The translations under genes and the position numbers were made by a program. Below the pieces are notes generated by a model that worked only from the letters and a program-made list of their open reading frames with translations, made no database searches and was not told where the DNA came from. DNA of 64,000 nucleotides from Aeromicrobium sp. Leaf350 (GTDB lineage Bacteria > Actinomycetota > Actinomycetes > Propionibacteriales > Nocardioidaceae), in NCBI RefSeq assembly GCF_916858655.1, contig NZ_CAKASL010000003.1, positions 725,987 to 789,986 of the forward strand. Direction: 5' to 3'. This document shows positions 24,890-36,247 of the stretch, in pieces. Position 1 is the stretch's first letter, and each line of letters begins with the position of its first letter.

Positions 24890-25006
24890 GGGCGGTGACT
24901 TAGGGACCTTTCGCACGGGAGAGCGGTGACTGAGGGACCTGTTGAGCACCGGCACTGGTCCCAGACTCACCGCCCGGGTGTGGGACTGGTCCCTAAGTCA
25001 CCGCCC
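24890..25006. repeat. Four copies of the 20-nt motif phased at 31 nt, inverted
   Basis: Forward copies are at 24890-24909 and 24921-24940, and reverse copies at 24956-24975 and 24987-25006. Spacing within each pair is exactly 31 nt. The first copy reads GGGCGGTGACTTAGGGACCT. The array fills the 139-nt gap between pncB and pncA and can fold into a long hairpin. Confidence 0.8.
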
Positions 25007-25011
25007 AGGGG

Positions 25012-26295
25012 TTAGGTGAGGAGGGTGTCGAGCACGGGACCGCCGGGGGAGAGCTGGAGGGCGGCCGGGGGGAGCTCGGCGATCGCGGCCCGGTGGTGGG
25101 CCGCGGCGTCCGCGAGGGCTGCGTGGTGCACGCGCTCGCCGTCGCGCACGAGCTCGACCAGCAGGGTGCGGTCGTCACCGTCGTGGGCGGGGGGCTCGCC
25201 GATGCCGACGAGCTCGGCCTGCGCCACGCCGTCCGTGAGCCGGCGCACGGCGTACTTGCGACCGCCGACCGACGTCTTGGCGGTGCTGGCCTTCGCGACC
25301 GGCACCATCGTGCCGTCGTCGGCGGCGCGGGACACGAGCTTGTAGACGAAGCCGGAGGTCGGCACCCCCGACCCGGTCACGAGCGAGGTGCCCACCCCGT
25401 AGCCGTCGACCGGAGCGGCGGCGAGCGCGGCGATCGCGTGCTCGTCGAGGTCGCTCGTGACGATGATGCGCGTCTCGGTCGCCCCGAGGTCGTCGAGCTG
25501 GCGACGAACCTGACGGGCCAGCGAGACCAGGTCGCCCGAGTCGATCCGCACGGCACCCAGCCCGGTGCCGGCCACCTCGACGGCGGTCCGGATGGCCTCA
25601 CGGACGTCGTAGGTGTCGACCAGCAAGGTCGTGCCCACGCCCAGCGAGTCGACCTGCGCGGTGAAGGCGTCCCGCTCGGAGTCGTGCAGCAACGTGAACG
25701 CATGCGCGCTCGTGCCGGTCGTCGGGACGCCGTAGGTGCGGCCCGCCTCGAGGTTCGAGGTCGCGGCGAACCCCACGACGTGGGCGGCCCGCGCTGCCGC
25801 CACGGCGGCCGCGTCGTGCGTGCGCCGGGAGCCCATCTCGATGCAGGGCCGGCCGGTCGCGGCCTGGATCATCCGGGCGCCGGCCGACGCGATCGCCGAG
25901 TCGTGGTTGAGCACCGACAGCAGCAGCGTCTCCAGCAGCACGCCCTCGGCGAACGTCGACTCCACGACCAGCACGGGCGACTGCGGCAGGTAGACCTCGC
26001 CCTCGGCGTAGCCCCAGATCGAGCCGGAGAAGCGGTAGTCGGCGAGCCAGTCGAGCGTGGGAGCGTCGACGACCGACTCCGCACGCAGCCACTCGAGCTC
26101 CTCGTCGCCGAACCGGAACCGCTCGAGGGCGTCGAGCGCGCGACCCGTGCCGGCCACGACGCCGTAGCGGCGTCCGCCGGTGAGCCGGCGCGAGAAGAGC
26201 TCGAACACGCTGCGTCGGTGCGCCGTGCCGTCGGCCAACGCGGCCTGCAGCATCGTCAGCTCGTACCGGTCGGTCGACAGCGCCGTGGAGGTCAC
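25012..26295 (-). CDS. pncB: Nicotinate phosphoribosyltransferase
   Basis: A 427-residue type II phosphoribosyltransferase that joins nicotinate to PRPP, with ATP use, to make NaMN. It shows STDRYELTMLQAAL at the start, the GSRRTHDAAAVAAARAA region, and the RIDSGDL motif near residue 248 followed by IIVTSDLDE. GTG 26295 has TAGGCT (26302-26307) 6 nt upstream and is leaderless. It corresponds to Rv1330c at the edge of a conserved block and precedes pncA, so both nicotinamide salvage steps are linked. A PRPP synthetase lies 3 kb away on the other strand. Confidence 0.93.
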   Translation of the reverse strand: MTSTALSTDRYELTMLQAALADGTAHRRSVFELFSRRLTGGRRYGVVAGTGRALDALERFRFGDEELEWLRAESVVDAPTLDWLADYRFSGSIWGYAEGEVYLPQSPVLVVESTFAEGVLLETLLLSVLNHDSAIASAGARMIQAATGRPCIEMGSRRTHDAAAVAAARAAHVVGFAATSNLEAGRTYGVPTTGTSAHAFTLLHDSERDAFTAQVDSLGVGTTLLVDTYDVREAIRTAVEVAGTGLGAVRIDSGDLVSLARQVRRQLDDLGATETRIIVTSDLDEHAIAALAAAPVDGYGVGTSLVTGSGVPTSGFVYKLVSRAADDGTMVPVAKASTAKTSVGGRKYAVRRLTDGVAQAELVGIGEPPAHDGDDRTLLVELVRDGERVHHAALADAAAHHRAAIAELPPAALQLSPGGPVLDTLLT

Positions 26296-26367
26296 CCCCG
26301 CAGCCTAGGCCGAGCCGGACGTCATCAGGTTTCGACGTCTCAGGCGGCCTGCGTCACAATGGGGGAC

Positions 26368-26664
26368 GTGCCCAAGACTGCTCCCGTCGAGCATGCTGAC
26401 ACCGAGGTCGAGCCCGACCTCGTGGTCGACCGACCGTGGGTGACGATCGTCTGGAACGACCCGGTCAACCTCATGAGCTACGTCGCCTTCGTGTTCCGCA
26501 CCTACTTCGGCTACACCGAGGAGAAGGCGACGACGCTGATGATGGCGGTGCACCACGAGGGCCGCGCGGTCGTCTCCAGCGGCGGACGCGAGGAGATGGA
26601 GCGCCACGTTCAGGCGATGCACGACTACGGGCTGTGGGCCACGGTCCAGAAGGACGAGGCATGA
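26368..26664 (+). CDS. clpS: Clp protease adaptor ClpS
   Basis: A 98-residue N-end-rule adaptor that delivers substrates with bulky N-terminal residues to ClpC/ClpA. The ClpS core is clear: WVTIVWNDPVNLMSYVAFVF, the TEEKATTLMMAVHHEGRAVV helix and the C-terminal GLWATVQ strand. The acidic N-terminal extension is typical. GTG 26368 has CACAAT (26355-26360) as a -10 box 7 nt away; ATG 26359 is an alternative. It diverges from pncB and is followed by a DUF2017 gene, as in mycobacteria. Confidence 0.94.
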   Translation: MPKTAPVEHADTEVEPDLVVDRPWVTIVWNDPVNLMSYVAFVFRTYFGYTEEKATTLMMAVHHEGRAVVSSGGREEMERHVQAMHDYGLWATVQKDEA

Positions 26665-26680
26665 GCGCCGGAGCGAACGC

Positions 26681-27268
26681 ATGACGCCGTTCCGTCGTCG
26701 CCGCAAGGGCAGCATCACGGCGACCTTCGAGCCGGCCGAGGCCGACCTCCTCGCCAACCTCGCCCGTCAGGTCGTCGAGCTGCTGCGCGACCGCCACGGC
26801 GAGTCCGTCGCCGACACCGACCCCCTGGCCGCGCAGCTCGGCATGAACGGTCCCGTCATGCCGCCGGAGGACCCGGTCCTGCGCCGCCTGCTGCCGGACG
26901 CCTACTCCGGCGACGAGGCCGAGGAGTCCGGCGAGTTCCGCCGCTACACCGAGCAGTCGCTGACCGCGGCGAAGGTCAGTCACGCCGAGGCGATCATCGC
27001 GGCCCTCGTCGTGGGCGGCTTCGATCCCGACGCCTCCGACATCCGGGGTCAGGAGCAGGTCGACGTCGAGCTGGGTCCCGAGGCCTCGCTTGCGTGGCTC
27101 AAGTCGCTGACCGACATCCGGCTCGCCCTGGCCATCCGGCTGGGCATCGAGGCCGAGGAGGACGTCGACCTCGTCGCGCACTCGGAGGACCCGGCCGTCG
27201 CCGCCATGAGCGACGTCTACGACTGGCTCGGACTCGTGCAGGAGTCCCTCGTCGCCGCGCTGCCCTGA
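26681..27268 (+). CDS. DUF2017 protein
   Basis: A 195-residue helical cytoplasmic protein of the actinobacterial DUF2017 family, whose function is not known. The basic start RRRRKG, the EPAEADLLANLARQVVELL helix, the LRRLLPDAYSGDEAEESGEFRRYTE segment and a C-terminal helix YDWLGLVQESLVAAL are typical. It starts 16 nt after clpS. That pairing is conserved in actinobacteria (Rv1331-Rv1332) and hints at a link to ClpS-dependent proteolysis, which is inference. Confidence 0.88.
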   Translation: MTPFRRRRKGSITATFEPAEADLLANLARQVVELLRDRHGESVADTDPLAAQLGMNGPVMPPEDPVLRRLLPDAYSGDEAEESGEFRRYTEQSLTAAKVSHAEAIIAALVVGGFDPDASDIRGQEQVDVELGPEASLAWLKSLTDIRLALAIRLGIEAEEDVDLVAHSEDPAVAAMSDVYDWLGLVQESLVAALP

Positions 27269-27341
27269 CGGGGGCCGCGGTCGTTCCGCCCCTCGGATGC
27301 CGAGAACGCGGTGCTGACGGGCGTCGATAGGATCAATGACC

Positions 27342-27823
27342 GTGCTGACCATCGAGCGTGAGATCCACGACGCGATCGTGGCCCACGCGCGCCGCGACCA
27401 CCCCGACGAGGCGTGCGGCGTCGTCGCCGGCGCCTTCGGTTCCGACCGTCCCTCGCGCTTCGTGCCGATGGTCAACGCCGCGATGTCGCCGACGTTCTAC
27501 GAGTTCGACTCCGGCGACCTCCTGCGGCTCTACCGCGAGATGGACGACCGCGACGAGGAGCCGGTCGTCATCTACCACTCGCACACGGCCACGGAGGCCT
27601 ACCCGTCGCGCACCGACACCAACCTGGCCTCGGAGCCCAACGCGCACTACGTCCTGGTCAGCACGCGGGACGGTGCCCACGAGTCCGGCCCCGTCGACTT
27701 CCGGTCCTACCGGATCGTCGACGGCGAGGTGACCGAGGAAGAAGTCACCATCGTCGAGCGTTATCCAGATGCACCCATCGACAGCACCGCCCCGAGCACC
27801 GATCCGAAGAGAGAGTCAGCCTG

Positions 27824-27824
<1 letters not shown>
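27342..27824 (+). CDS. mec: JAMM metallopeptidase, CysO-cysteine hydrolase
   Basis: A 160-residue zinc metallopeptidase of the Mpr1/Pad1 (JAMM, M67) family that releases cysteine from the CysO carrier. The full motif is seen: Glu23 in PDEACG, then HxH (His79, His81), Ser89 and Asp92 in HSHTATEAYPSRTD. TAGGAT (27328-27333) lies 8 nt before GTG 27342, which I prefer over ATG 27336. Its stop codon overlaps the start of cysO. Together with cysO and cysM it forms the PLP-dependent alternative cysteine pathway known from M. tuberculosis Rv1334-Rv1336. Confidence 0.93.
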
Positions 27825-29387
<1,563 letters not shown>

Positions 29388-29440
29388 CGCCGGCGGACGG
29401 GGAGTAGGCGCAGGGCCCGACCTCCCCTAGGCTTCCCAGC

Positions 29441-30418
29441 GTGAGCCAGATCGTCGTGTTCTCCGGCAGTGCCCATCGTGAGCTCGCCGAGAGCATCTGC
29501 AGCCACCTCGGGGTGTCGCTCTCCCCGTCCGAGACGGCGCGATTCAGCAACGACTGCCTCCAGGTGCAGCTGCTGGCGAACTGCCGACAGCGCGACGTCT
29601 ACATCGTGCAGCCGCTCGTGCCCCCGACGCAGGATCACCTGATGGAGCTGCTCCTCATGGTCGACGCCGCGCGCGGCGCCTCGGCCGCCTCGATCACGGT
29701 CGTGATCCCGCACTACGCCTACGCGCGCTCGGACAAGAAGGACGCGTCCCGCATCTCGATCGGCGGCAAGCTCGTGGCCGACATGCTCGCCACGGCGGGG
29801 GTCGACCGGGTCGTGACGATGACGCTCCACGCACCCCAGGTGCACGGCTTCTTCGCGATGCCGCTCGACCACCTGACGGCGATCGGGGAGCTCGCGGCCT
29901 ACTACCGCGAGCGTGACCTCACCGACACCGTGATCGTGTCGCCCGACTTCGGCAACGCCAAGACGGCCTCGCAGTTCGCGCGGCTGCTCGGCCTGCCGGT
30001 CGCCGCCGGCAGCAAGCAGCGCAAGGCCGACGACAAGGTCGTGATCGACGCGATCGTCGGTGACGTGCGCGACAAGAAGGTCATCGTCCTGGACGACGAG
30101 ATCGCGACGGGCGGCTCGATCGTCGAGCTCGTCGCGATGCTGGAGAAGGAGGGCGTCACCGAGGTCTCGGTCGCCTGCACGCACGGGCTGTTCACCGGCA
30201 ACGCCGTCGAGCGCCTGCGCGACCACCCGACGATCGCCGAGGTCGTCACGACCGACACCGTCCCGCCGCCGGCCGACTGGCCCACGCTGCGCATCCGGTC
30301 GGTCGCGCCGCTGTTCGCCGAGGCGATCGCTCGCATCCACGCCGGCGAGTCCGTCTCCAGCCTGTTCGACGGCGTCGACCCGACGCACGCCCCGCCGCAG
30401 CCCAAGCTTCCGCTCTAA
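29441..30418 (+). CDS. Ribose-phosphate pyrophosphokinase (PRPP synthetase), divergent form
   Basis: A 325-residue PRPP synthetase. The family frame is visible: [29 protein letters not shown] and the PRPP-binding loop [16 protein letters not shown]. The early part has [24 protein letters not shown] where canonical enzymes have a DGE...ESVRGxDV segment, so this looks like a paralogue rather than the main Prs. TAGGCT (29428-29433) is 7 nt before GTG 29441, a leaderless start. It sits close to pncB, which consumes PRPP, and just ahead of murI. It could supply PRPP for NAD salvage, which is inference. Confidence 0.85.
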   Translation: MSQIVVFSGSAHRELAESICSHLGVSLSPSETARFSNDCLQVQLLANCRQRDVYIVQPLVPPTQDHLMELLLMVDAARGASAASITVVIPHYAYARSDKKDASRISIGGKLVADMLATAGVDRVVTMTLHAPQVHGFFAMPLDHLTAIGELAAYYRERDLTDTVIVSPDFGNAKTASQFARLLGLPVAAGSKQRKADDKVVIDAIVGDVRDKKVIVLDDEIATGGSIVELVAMLEKEGVTEVSVACTHGLFTGNAVERLRDHPTIAEVVTTDTVPPPADWPTLRIRSVAPLFAEAIARIHAGESVSSLFDGVDPTHAPPQPKLPL

Positions 30419-30435
30419 GGGTTAGTCTCGGGGCT

Positions 30436-31269
30436 GTGGCGGACGCACCCATCGGCATCTTCGACTCCGGGTTCGGAGGACTGACGGTGGCCCGTGCGGT
30501 GCTCGACCAGCTGCCCCACGAGCCCGTGCTCTACGTCGCCGACACGGCCCGCCAGCCGTACGGCCCGAGGCCGATCAGCCAGGTGCGCGAGTACGCGCTG
30601 GAGTGCCTCGACCAGCTCGTCGAGCAGGGGGTCAAGGCGCTCGTGATCGCCTGCAACTCGGCCAGCGCCGCCGTGCTGCGGGACGCCCGCGAGCGCTACG
30701 ACGTCCCCGTGGTCGAGGTGATCGTGCCCGCCACCCGCCGTGCCGTGAACGCGACCCGGAACGGCACGGTCGGGGTCATCTGCACCACCGCGACCGCCAC
30801 CTCCCGTGCGTACGACGACGCCTTCGCGGCCAACCCCGGCATCGACCTGCACGTCCGCGCCTGCCCGAGGTTCGTGGAGTTCGTGGAGGCGGGCACGACC
30901 GGTGGTGACGAGCTGCTGCAGGTCGCCGAGGAGTACCTCGCCCCGCTCAAGGCAGCGGGCGTCGACACGCTCGTGCTGGGCTGCACGCACTACCCGCTCC
31001 TGACCGGCGTACTGTCCTACGTCATGGGCGACGCCGTCACGCTGGTCTCCAGCGCCGAGGAGACGGCCAAGGACGTCTATCGCCTCCTGGCCCGCGAGGG
31101 CCTGACGCGCGACGCGGCACTGCCCGCGCCGCGGCACCACTTCATGACCACGGGCGACCCGGAGGAGTTCGCGGCCCTCGGCCGTCGTTTCCTCGGGCCC
31201 GAGGTCGGACTCGTCGAGGGCTTCGGTCCCAGGGAGCGCGGCGAGGCCCGCGGGGAGGTCAGGGCATGA
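30436..31269 (+). CDS. murI: Glutamate racemase
   Basis: A 277-residue cofactor-independent racemase that makes D-glutamate for peptidoglycan. The two catalytic cysteines are Cys73 (IACNSASAA) and Cys183 (LGCTHYPLL). The start [13 protein letters not shown] and the [13 protein letters not shown] loop are typical. TAGTCT (30423-30428) lies 7 nt before GTG 30436, so the start is leaderless. It overlaps the MBL-fold gene by 4 bp. The order murI, MBL gene, rph, rdgB matches Rv1338-Rv1341 except for the inserted acyltransferase. Confidence 0.95.
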   Translation: MADAPIGIFDSGFGGLTVARAVLDQLPHEPVLYVADTARQPYGPRPISQVREYALECLDQLVEQGVKALVIACNSASAAVLRDARERYDVPVVEVIVPATRRAVNATRNGTVGVICTTATATSRAYDDAFAANPGIDLHVRACPRFVEFVEAGTTGGDELLQVAEEYLAPLKAAGVDTLVLGCTHYPLLTGVLSYVMGDAVTLVSSAEETAKDVYRLLAREGLTRDAALPAPRHHFMTTGDPEEFAALGRRFLGPEVGLVEGFGPRERGEARGEVRA

Positions 31270-32024
31270 AGCTGACGATCGTCGGCTGCGCCGGCTCGTA
31301 CCCCGGGCCGGACTCCGCAGCGAGCTGCTACCTGGTCGAGGCCGAGCACGAGGGCCGCACCTGGCGCCTGGTGCTCGACCTGGGCAACGGCTCGCTCGGT
31401 CAGCTGCAGCGCTACATGGACCCGCGGGGCATCGACGCCGTGGCCATCAGCCACCTGCACCCCGACCACTGCATCGACCTGGTGAGCCTCGTCGTGATCG
31501 CGAAGTACCACCCGAAGGGCGCGTACGAGAGCATCAAGGTCATCGCCCCGGAGGGTGCCGAGGAGTTCCTGGCGCACGCCGGCGGCCCTGGCGGCGAGCC
31601 GCCGCTCGATGCGCTGAACTTCGCGGTGTGGGACGACGAGCCCGTGCAGCAGGTGGGGCCGTTCACGGTGAAGGTCGTGCGGGTCAAGCACCCGGTGCCC
31701 GCGTTCGCCATGCGTGTCGAGGCGGGCGGCAAGGTGCTGGTCTACTCCGGCGACACGGGGCCGACCCCCGAGCTCGACGAGCTCGCTGCGGGCGCCGACA
31801 TCTTCCTGTGCGAGGCCTCCTTCGTGGAGTCGGCGGTGAACCCGCCCGACCTGCACCTGACGGGTGCCGAGGCGGGCCAGTGCGCCGCCGCTGCCGGCGT
31901 GGGCCAGCTGCTCATCACGCACATCCCCGACTGGACCGACGCCGATGAGGTCGAGGCGGACCTCGCCGCGGTCTACGACCGGCCGTACTCGATCGTCCGG
32001 CCGGGCGAGGTCTACGAGGCCTGA
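31266..32024 (+). CDS. Metallo-beta-lactamase fold hydrolase, Rv1339-like
   Basis: A 252-residue MBL-fold protein with the zinc motif HLHPDH (His63, His65, Asp67, His68), a later [27 protein letters not shown] segment and a C-terminal LITHIPDW. The overall pattern is close to RNase Z-type enzymes and to Rv1339, which acts as an atypical class II cAMP phosphodiesterase. The position right after murI, with a 4-bp overlap, is the same as for Rv1339. A role in cyclic nucleotide turnover is therefore likely but not proven. Confidence 0.87.
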   Translation: MKLTIVGCAGSYPGPDSAASCYLVEAEHEGRTWRLVLDLGNGSLGQLQRYMDPRGIDAVAISHLHPDHCIDLVSLVVIAKYHPKGAYESIKVIAPEGAEEFLAHAGGPGGEPPLDALNFAVWDDEPVQQVGPFTVKVVRVKHPVPAFAMRVEAGGKVLVYSGDTGPTPELDELAAGADIFLCEASFVESAVNPPDLHLTGAEAGQCAAAAGVGQLLITHIPDWTDADEVEADLAAVYDRPYSIVRPGEVYEA

Positions 32025-32034
32025 GGGCCCTCAG
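32021..32034. terminator. Palindrome at a convergent gene junction
   Basis: CTGAGGGCCCTCAG is a perfect 14-nt palindrome that includes the stop codon of the MBL gene and lies just before the stop of the opposing acyltransferase gene. Confidence 0.4.
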
Positions 32035-32048
32035 CCCGGCGTCACCCC

Positions 32049-34115
32049 TCAGCGCAGCGTCATGAGGAGCTCGCGCTGCTCGCGGATCTGCTGAGCCAGT
32101 ACGGGCGTCAGCGTCGCGCCGAAGCTGCGGGTCACGTGGTTGTCGTCGAGGTAGACCGCGATGTTGCCCACGGCGCCGTCGCAGCGTCCACCGGGGCAGA
32201 ACCACGGGCTGAAGTCGACCTGCAGCACCCGGGCGTCGAGCTCGAGACCGGGGTCGGTGGCCGCGAGGACGTGCTCGCGCGGCACCACGCAGTCGCGGGC
32301 GACGTCCACGGCGCACTCGTACATGTTGAACGAGAAGCGCGGGTTGTCGCGGACGCTGATCACGTCGATCCCGGCGTCGAGGAGCTCGGCCACCGCGATG
32401 TCCACGCCGGTCAGCAGCCGCTCGGGCTCCTGCGGGGTGACCTTGGTGGTGATCAGGTAGGCCGCGCCCGGGCGCTTCTCGAGGGCGTAGTCGAGGGCTG
32501 CACGACGCCACTGCTCGCAGATCTCCTCGTCCTGGCTGATGCTGACCTCGCCGAAGCCGAGCGGGCAGCCCCCGCGCAGCATGAAGACGACGTGCCAGCC
32601 CTCCTCCAGCGCCAGGGACGTCAGCGGCTCGGCGAGCTGCTGGGCGTGGGAGTCGCCGAGCACCAGCACGGTGCGGTCGTTCGCCACCTCGGGGGAGTCC
32701 TGGAAGCAGCCGTCGGACAGGATCGGGTCGGACGGGACCCAGTCGCCCGTGCAGGGCTCGCCGCGGAAGACCCACTCGTCGTCGAGCTCGGTGGCGAGCG
32801 GCACGATCGGCACGTCCCACGGGGTCCAGTCGGGGTCGTCGACGGCCCAGGCGCCGGGGTAGCGCTCGCGGTCGGTGGGATCGACGACGATCGCGGCCGC
32901 GCGCGCCTGCTGCTGGGCCTGCCACGCCACCAGCGGCCCGGCCACGACCACGACGGAGGCCGCGATGACCACCGCCTGGCGCCACTCCGGCCGGTGGCGG
33001 AGTGCGAAGCTGCGGACCGGGTGCTCGACGTCACGCGTCAGGAGCCGGGCCGCCGCGAGCGACACGAGGATGATCGCGGCTCCTCCGAGCGGACCGACCG
33101 TGTCGCGGCCACGAAGCATCGTCCAGGCGATGAGGATCGGCCAGTGCACGAGGTACAACGCGTAGGCGTGTCGCGAGAGCGCCATCAGAGGACGCGACCC
33201 CAGCAGGGCTGCCGGTCCGCCGCGGGTCGGCTCGCCACCCGCGACGAGCACGAACGCCGTCGCGAGGACCGGCCACAGGGCCAGGTACCCGGGGAACCCG
33301 CCACGCACGTCGATGACGACCCCGCACAGGACGATCGCGACCACGCCCACCCAGCCCAGCACCGCACGCACCGGGGACGGCAGGCGCAGGTACGGCAGCA
33401 GCAGCGCGACGAGCGAACCGGCCGCGAACTCCCACAGGCGGGTGCGGGTGTCGAAGTAGGCATAGTCCTGCGACTCGGCGGTCGAGATCACCGAGAACGT
33501 GAGCGAGACGACGAAGACCACCGTGAAGAGCGCGACGAGTGCCGGCAGCAGCCACCGCGGTCGGCGACGCACGCACCACGCGGTCACGGCGATGAGGATC
33601 GGCCAGATCACGAAGACCTGGCCCTGGACCGACAGCGACCAGAAGTGCTGCAGCGCGCTCGTCGTGCCGAGCTCGCGCGCGTAGTAGTCGACCTCGGCGG
33701 CGGCGAGCTGCCAGTTCTGGACGTACAGGACGCTGGCCCAGGCCTCGCGCCACATCTGCGACCAGCTGGTCTCCGGGTACAGGAGGTACGTCATCGCGAG
33801 CACCCCGCCGATCGTGACGACTGCGGGCGGCATCAGGCGGGAGAAGCGGCTGAGCCAGTGGCGGCCGAGCCGGAGGCGCTCACCTCGGGCCGCCGTGGCG
33901 ACGAGCGAGGCGGTCAGCAGGTACGCGGAGATCATGAGGAACACGTCGACGCCGCCGGAGACCCGGCCGAACCACACGTGGTAGACGACGACCAGCAGGA
34001 TCGCGAGGGCGCGGAGCCCGTCGATGTCCGTGCGACGCTCGGCGCGAGCGGCGGAGCGGTTCCCGGACCCGCGAGGGGTGGACTCCTCGGCCGCGGCCGT
34101 CACTGCTGGGTTCAT
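32049..34115 (-). CDS. OafA-type acyltransferase with fused SGNH domain
   Basis: A 688-residue membrane acyltransferase. Residues about 25-375 form the acyltransferase_3 region, with about ten membrane helices and the start DIDGLRALAILLVVVYHVW. The extracytoplasmic C-terminus is an SGNH domain: LVLGDSHAQQLAEPL carries the Ser, and DDNHVTRS near the end supplies Asp and His. Such fusions O-acetylate cell-wall or surface glycans, with the SGNH part completing transfer outside. ATG 34115 fits a TATCGT -10 box at 34128-34133. It interrupts the conserved murI-rph order and is read in the opposite direction, so it is probably an insertion into this locus. Confidence 0.9.
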   Translation of the reverse strand: MNPAVTAAAEESTPRGSGNRSAARAERRTDIDGLRALAILLVVVYHVWFGRVSGGVDVFLMISAYLLTASLVATAARGERLRLGRHWLSRFSRLMPPAVVTIGGVLAMTYLLYPETSWSQMWREAWASVLYVQNWQLAAAEVDYYARELGTTSALQHFWSLSVQGQVFVIWPILIAVTAWCVRRRPRWLLPALVALFTVVFVVSLTFSVISTAESQDYAYFDTRTRLWEFAAGSLVALLLPYLRLPSPVRAVLGWVGVVAIVLCGVVIDVRGGFPGYLALWPVLATAFVLVAGGEPTRGGPAALLGSRPLMALSRHAYALYLVHWPILIAWTMLRGRDTVGPLGGAAIILVSLAAARLLTRDVEHPVRSFALRHRPEWRQAVVIAASVVVVAGPLVAWQAQQQARAAAIVVDPTDRERYPGAWAVDDPDWTPWDVPIVPLATELDDEWVFRGEPCTGDWVPSDPILSDGCFQDSPEVANDRTVLVLGDSHAQQLAEPLTSLALEEGWHVVFMLRGGCPLGFGEVSISQDEEICEQWRRAALDYALEKRPGAAYLITTKVTPQEPERLLTGVDIAVAELLDAGIDVISVRDNPRFSFNMYECAVDVARDCVVPREHVLAATDPGLELDARVLQVDFSPWFCPGGRCDGAVGNIAVYLDDNHVTRSFGATLTPVLAQQIREQRELLMTLR

Positions 34116-34204
34116 GATCGGGCCCACACGATACGCGACCGGGGGGCCTCGTCGTGGACCTGGCGCTCGGTCCCGTGCCGCGGGACGCCCCCTAGAGTGG
34201 CGCC

Positions 34205-34927
34205 ATGACGACTCGTGAGGACGGCCGCGCCGTCGACCAGCTGCGTGACATCTCCATCCAGCGGAACTGGCTCGACCACGCGCAGGGCTCCTGCCTGATC
34301 GAGTTCGGGAGGACGCGGGTGCTGTGCGCCGCCTCCGCCGTCGAGGGCGTGCCGCGCTGGCTCAAGGGTCAGGGCAAGGGCTGGGTCACGGCCGAGTACG
34401 CGATGCTCCCGCAGGCCACCCACGACCGCTCGTCGCGCGAGTCGGTCAAGGGTCGTGTGGGCGGCCGCACGCACGAGATCTCGCGCCTCGTCGGACGCTC
34501 GCTCCGCGCCGCGGTCGACACGACGGCGCTCGGCGAGAACACCATCACGATCGACTGCGACGTGCTGCAGGCCGACGGCGGGACCCGCACTGCGGCGATC
34601 ACCGGCGCCTACATCGCGCTGGCCGACGCCGTGGCCCACCTCAAGGGGCTCGACGCGACCAAGGGCGAGCCGCTGCGTGAGTCGGTCGCCGCGATCAGCG
34701 TGGGCATCATCGACGGTGTCCCGATGCTCGACCTGCCCTACGTCGAGGACGTGCGGGCCGAGACCGACATGAACGTCGTGATGACCGGCTCGGGGTCGTT
34801 CGTCGAGGTGCAGGGCACGGCCGAGGGTGCGCCCTTCGACAAGGCCGAGCTCGACGCCCTGCTCGACCTCGCGGCCGGCGGCTGCGCCGAGCTGACCCGC
34901 CTGCAGGTGGAGGCCCTCGGCCGATGA
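34205..34927 (+). CDS. rph: Ribonuclease PH
   Basis: A 240-residue phosphorolytic 3'-5' exoribonuclease that trims tRNA 3' ends. The full core is visible: [54 protein letters not shown] and [20 protein letters not shown]. The length is normal. TAGAGT (34193-34198) lies 6 nt before ATG 34205, a leaderless start. rdgB overlaps by 4 bp, the usual rph-rdgB operon. Confidence 0.96.
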   Translation: MTTREDGRAVDQLRDISIQRNWLDHAQGSCLIEFGRTRVLCAASAVEGVPRWLKGQGKGWVTAEYAMLPQATHDRSSRESVKGRVGGRTHEISRLVGRSLRAAVDTTALGENTITIDCDVLQADGGTRTAAITGAYIALADAVAHLKGLDATKGEPLRESVAAISVGIIDGVPMLDLPYVEDVRAETDMNVVMTGSGSFVEVQGTAEGAPFDKAELDALLDLAAGGCAELTRLQVEALGR

Positions 34928-35556
34928 CCGGCTCCGCGTCGCGGCCGCAGGTCGTGCTGGCCTCGAACAACGCCAAGAAGCTCGTCGAGCTCCAGCGCAT
35001 CGTGGCCCCGCTCGTGCCCGGTCTGACGGTGCTGGGCCTGAGCGACGTCGCGAGCTACCCCGAGCCGGCCGAGACCGATCCGACCTTCGCGGGGAACGCC
35101 CTGATCAAGGCGCGCGCGTGCGTCGAGGCGACCGGGCTGCCGGCGCTCGCCGACGACTCGGGACTCTGCGTCGACGCGCTCAACGGGATGCCCGGGGTGC
35201 TGTCCGCGCGCTGGTCGGGGGTGACCGGGGCCGACAAGGACCGGGCGAACAACGACCTGCTGCTCAGCCAGCTGGGTGACGTGCCGGACGTGCGCCGCAC
35301 GGCGCGCTTCGTGTGCGCGGTGGCCCTGTGCCTCCCGGACGGCACCGAGGTCGTCGAGCACGGCGAGATGGCCGGCCGCATCCTGCACGCCCCGTTCGGG
35401 GGTGGCGGGTTCGGGTACGACCCGCTGTTCGCGGCGACCGGGCACGACGTGTCGACGGCCGAGCTCGAGGTTGGCGAGAAGGACCGCATCAGCCACCGGG
35501 GTCACGCCCTCGCGGCGATCGCGCCGCGCATCGCGGCGGCCCTCGAGCGGTCCTGA
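34924..35556 (+). CDS. rdgB: RdgB/HAM1 non-canonical purine NTP pyrophosphatase
   Basis: A 210-residue enzyme that hydrolyses dITP, XTP and ITP to monophosphates and so keeps deaminated purines out of DNA. The family motifs are [55 protein letters not shown] and the final [14 protein letters not shown] 34924 overlaps the rph stop codon (ATGA). It converges with the SGNH hydrolase gene, with only 4 nt between the stops. Confidence 0.95.
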   Translation: MTGSASRPQVVLASNNAKKLVELQRIVAPLVPGLTVLGLSDVASYPEPAETDPTFAGNALIKARACVEATGLPALADDSGLCVDALNGMPGVLSARWSGVTGADKDRANNDLLLSQLGDVPDVRRTARFVCAVALCLPDGTEVVEHGEMAGRILHAPFGGGGFGYDPLFAATGHDVSTAELEVGEKDRISHRGHALAAIAPRIAAALERS

Positions 35557-35560
35557 GGGG

Positions 35561-36247
35561 CTACGGCTGCTGCAGGGCGGTGAGGACCTTCTCGGCGATC
35601 GCGCGGCTGCCGTTCACGTCGGGGTGCACGCCGTCGGGTGTGCGCCCCGCCGTCAGCACCCCGTCCATGCGCACGAACTCGCAGCCGTTGCGCTCGGCCG
35701 CGGTCTCGACCGCCTCGGTGACTCTGTCGACGTACTGCTGCTGCAGCGGGCCCCACGGCGGAGCGAGCACGACGATCCGCGCGTCGGGGTAGGTCTCGGT
35801 CAGGGTGCGCAGGAACGTGTCGGCCGCGACGAGCACGTCGCCGCTCGGCACGGGCACCAGGTCGAGCCCGTCGCAGCGAGCCCAGTCGTTGCGTCCGCCC
35901 TCCACGACGATGACGGTCGGCGGCGGCTGCGCGAAGACCCCCGGGCGGTTCGGGAAGCTGCTGCCGCGACACCCCGCGCCGGGGCGCTGGTAGCCCGACC
36001 CCGCCTCCGCCAGCACGGTCGGCTCGTAGCCCAGCTCGTCGGCGACGAGGCTCCACCACGCCTGCAGCGGGCTGCCCGGCTCGTCGAGGTAGTTCGCCGA
36101 GATCGAGTCACCGATGACGAGCATCGTCGGGGTCGCCCCGGCGGTGGCGCGGTCTCCACCGGAGCCGACGAGCAGGGCGACGCCCACGGCAGCAGCCACG
36201 ACGGCTGCTCCCGCGACACCCCACCAGCGTCGGCCCCGCACGGTCAT
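35561..36247 (-). CDS. Membrane-anchored SGNH/GDSL hydrolase
   Basis: A 228-residue exported hydrolase. A basic start and one hydrophobic helix (about residues 8-28) form an anchor or signal peptide. The SGNH blocks are GDSIS (nucleophile Ser), EAGSG, GRND and DGVHP (Asp and His). It probably removes acyl groups from an extracellular glycan or lipid. ATG 36247 overlaps the stop codon of the upstream LCP gene, so both are one operon. Pairing with a wall-polymer ligase suggests a role in modifying wall glycopolymers. Confidence 0.85.
   Translation of the reverse strand: MTVRGRRWWGVAGAAVVAAAVGVALLVGSGGDRATAGATPTMLVIGDSISANYLDEPGSPLQAWWSLVADELGYEPTVLAEAGSGYQRPGAGCRGSSFPNRPGVFAQPPPTVIVVEGGRNDWARCDGLDLVPVPSGDVLVAADTFLRTLTETYPDARIVVLAPPWGPLQQQYVDRVTEAVETAAERNGCEFVRMDGVLTAGRTPDGVHPDVNGSRAIAEKVLTALQQP

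Noticed and set aside
24890..25006. Insertion-sequence ends or MITE with transposase
   Set aside because: No transposase frame and no target-site duplication is visible, and the internal phasing is unlike a simple terminal inverted repeat.
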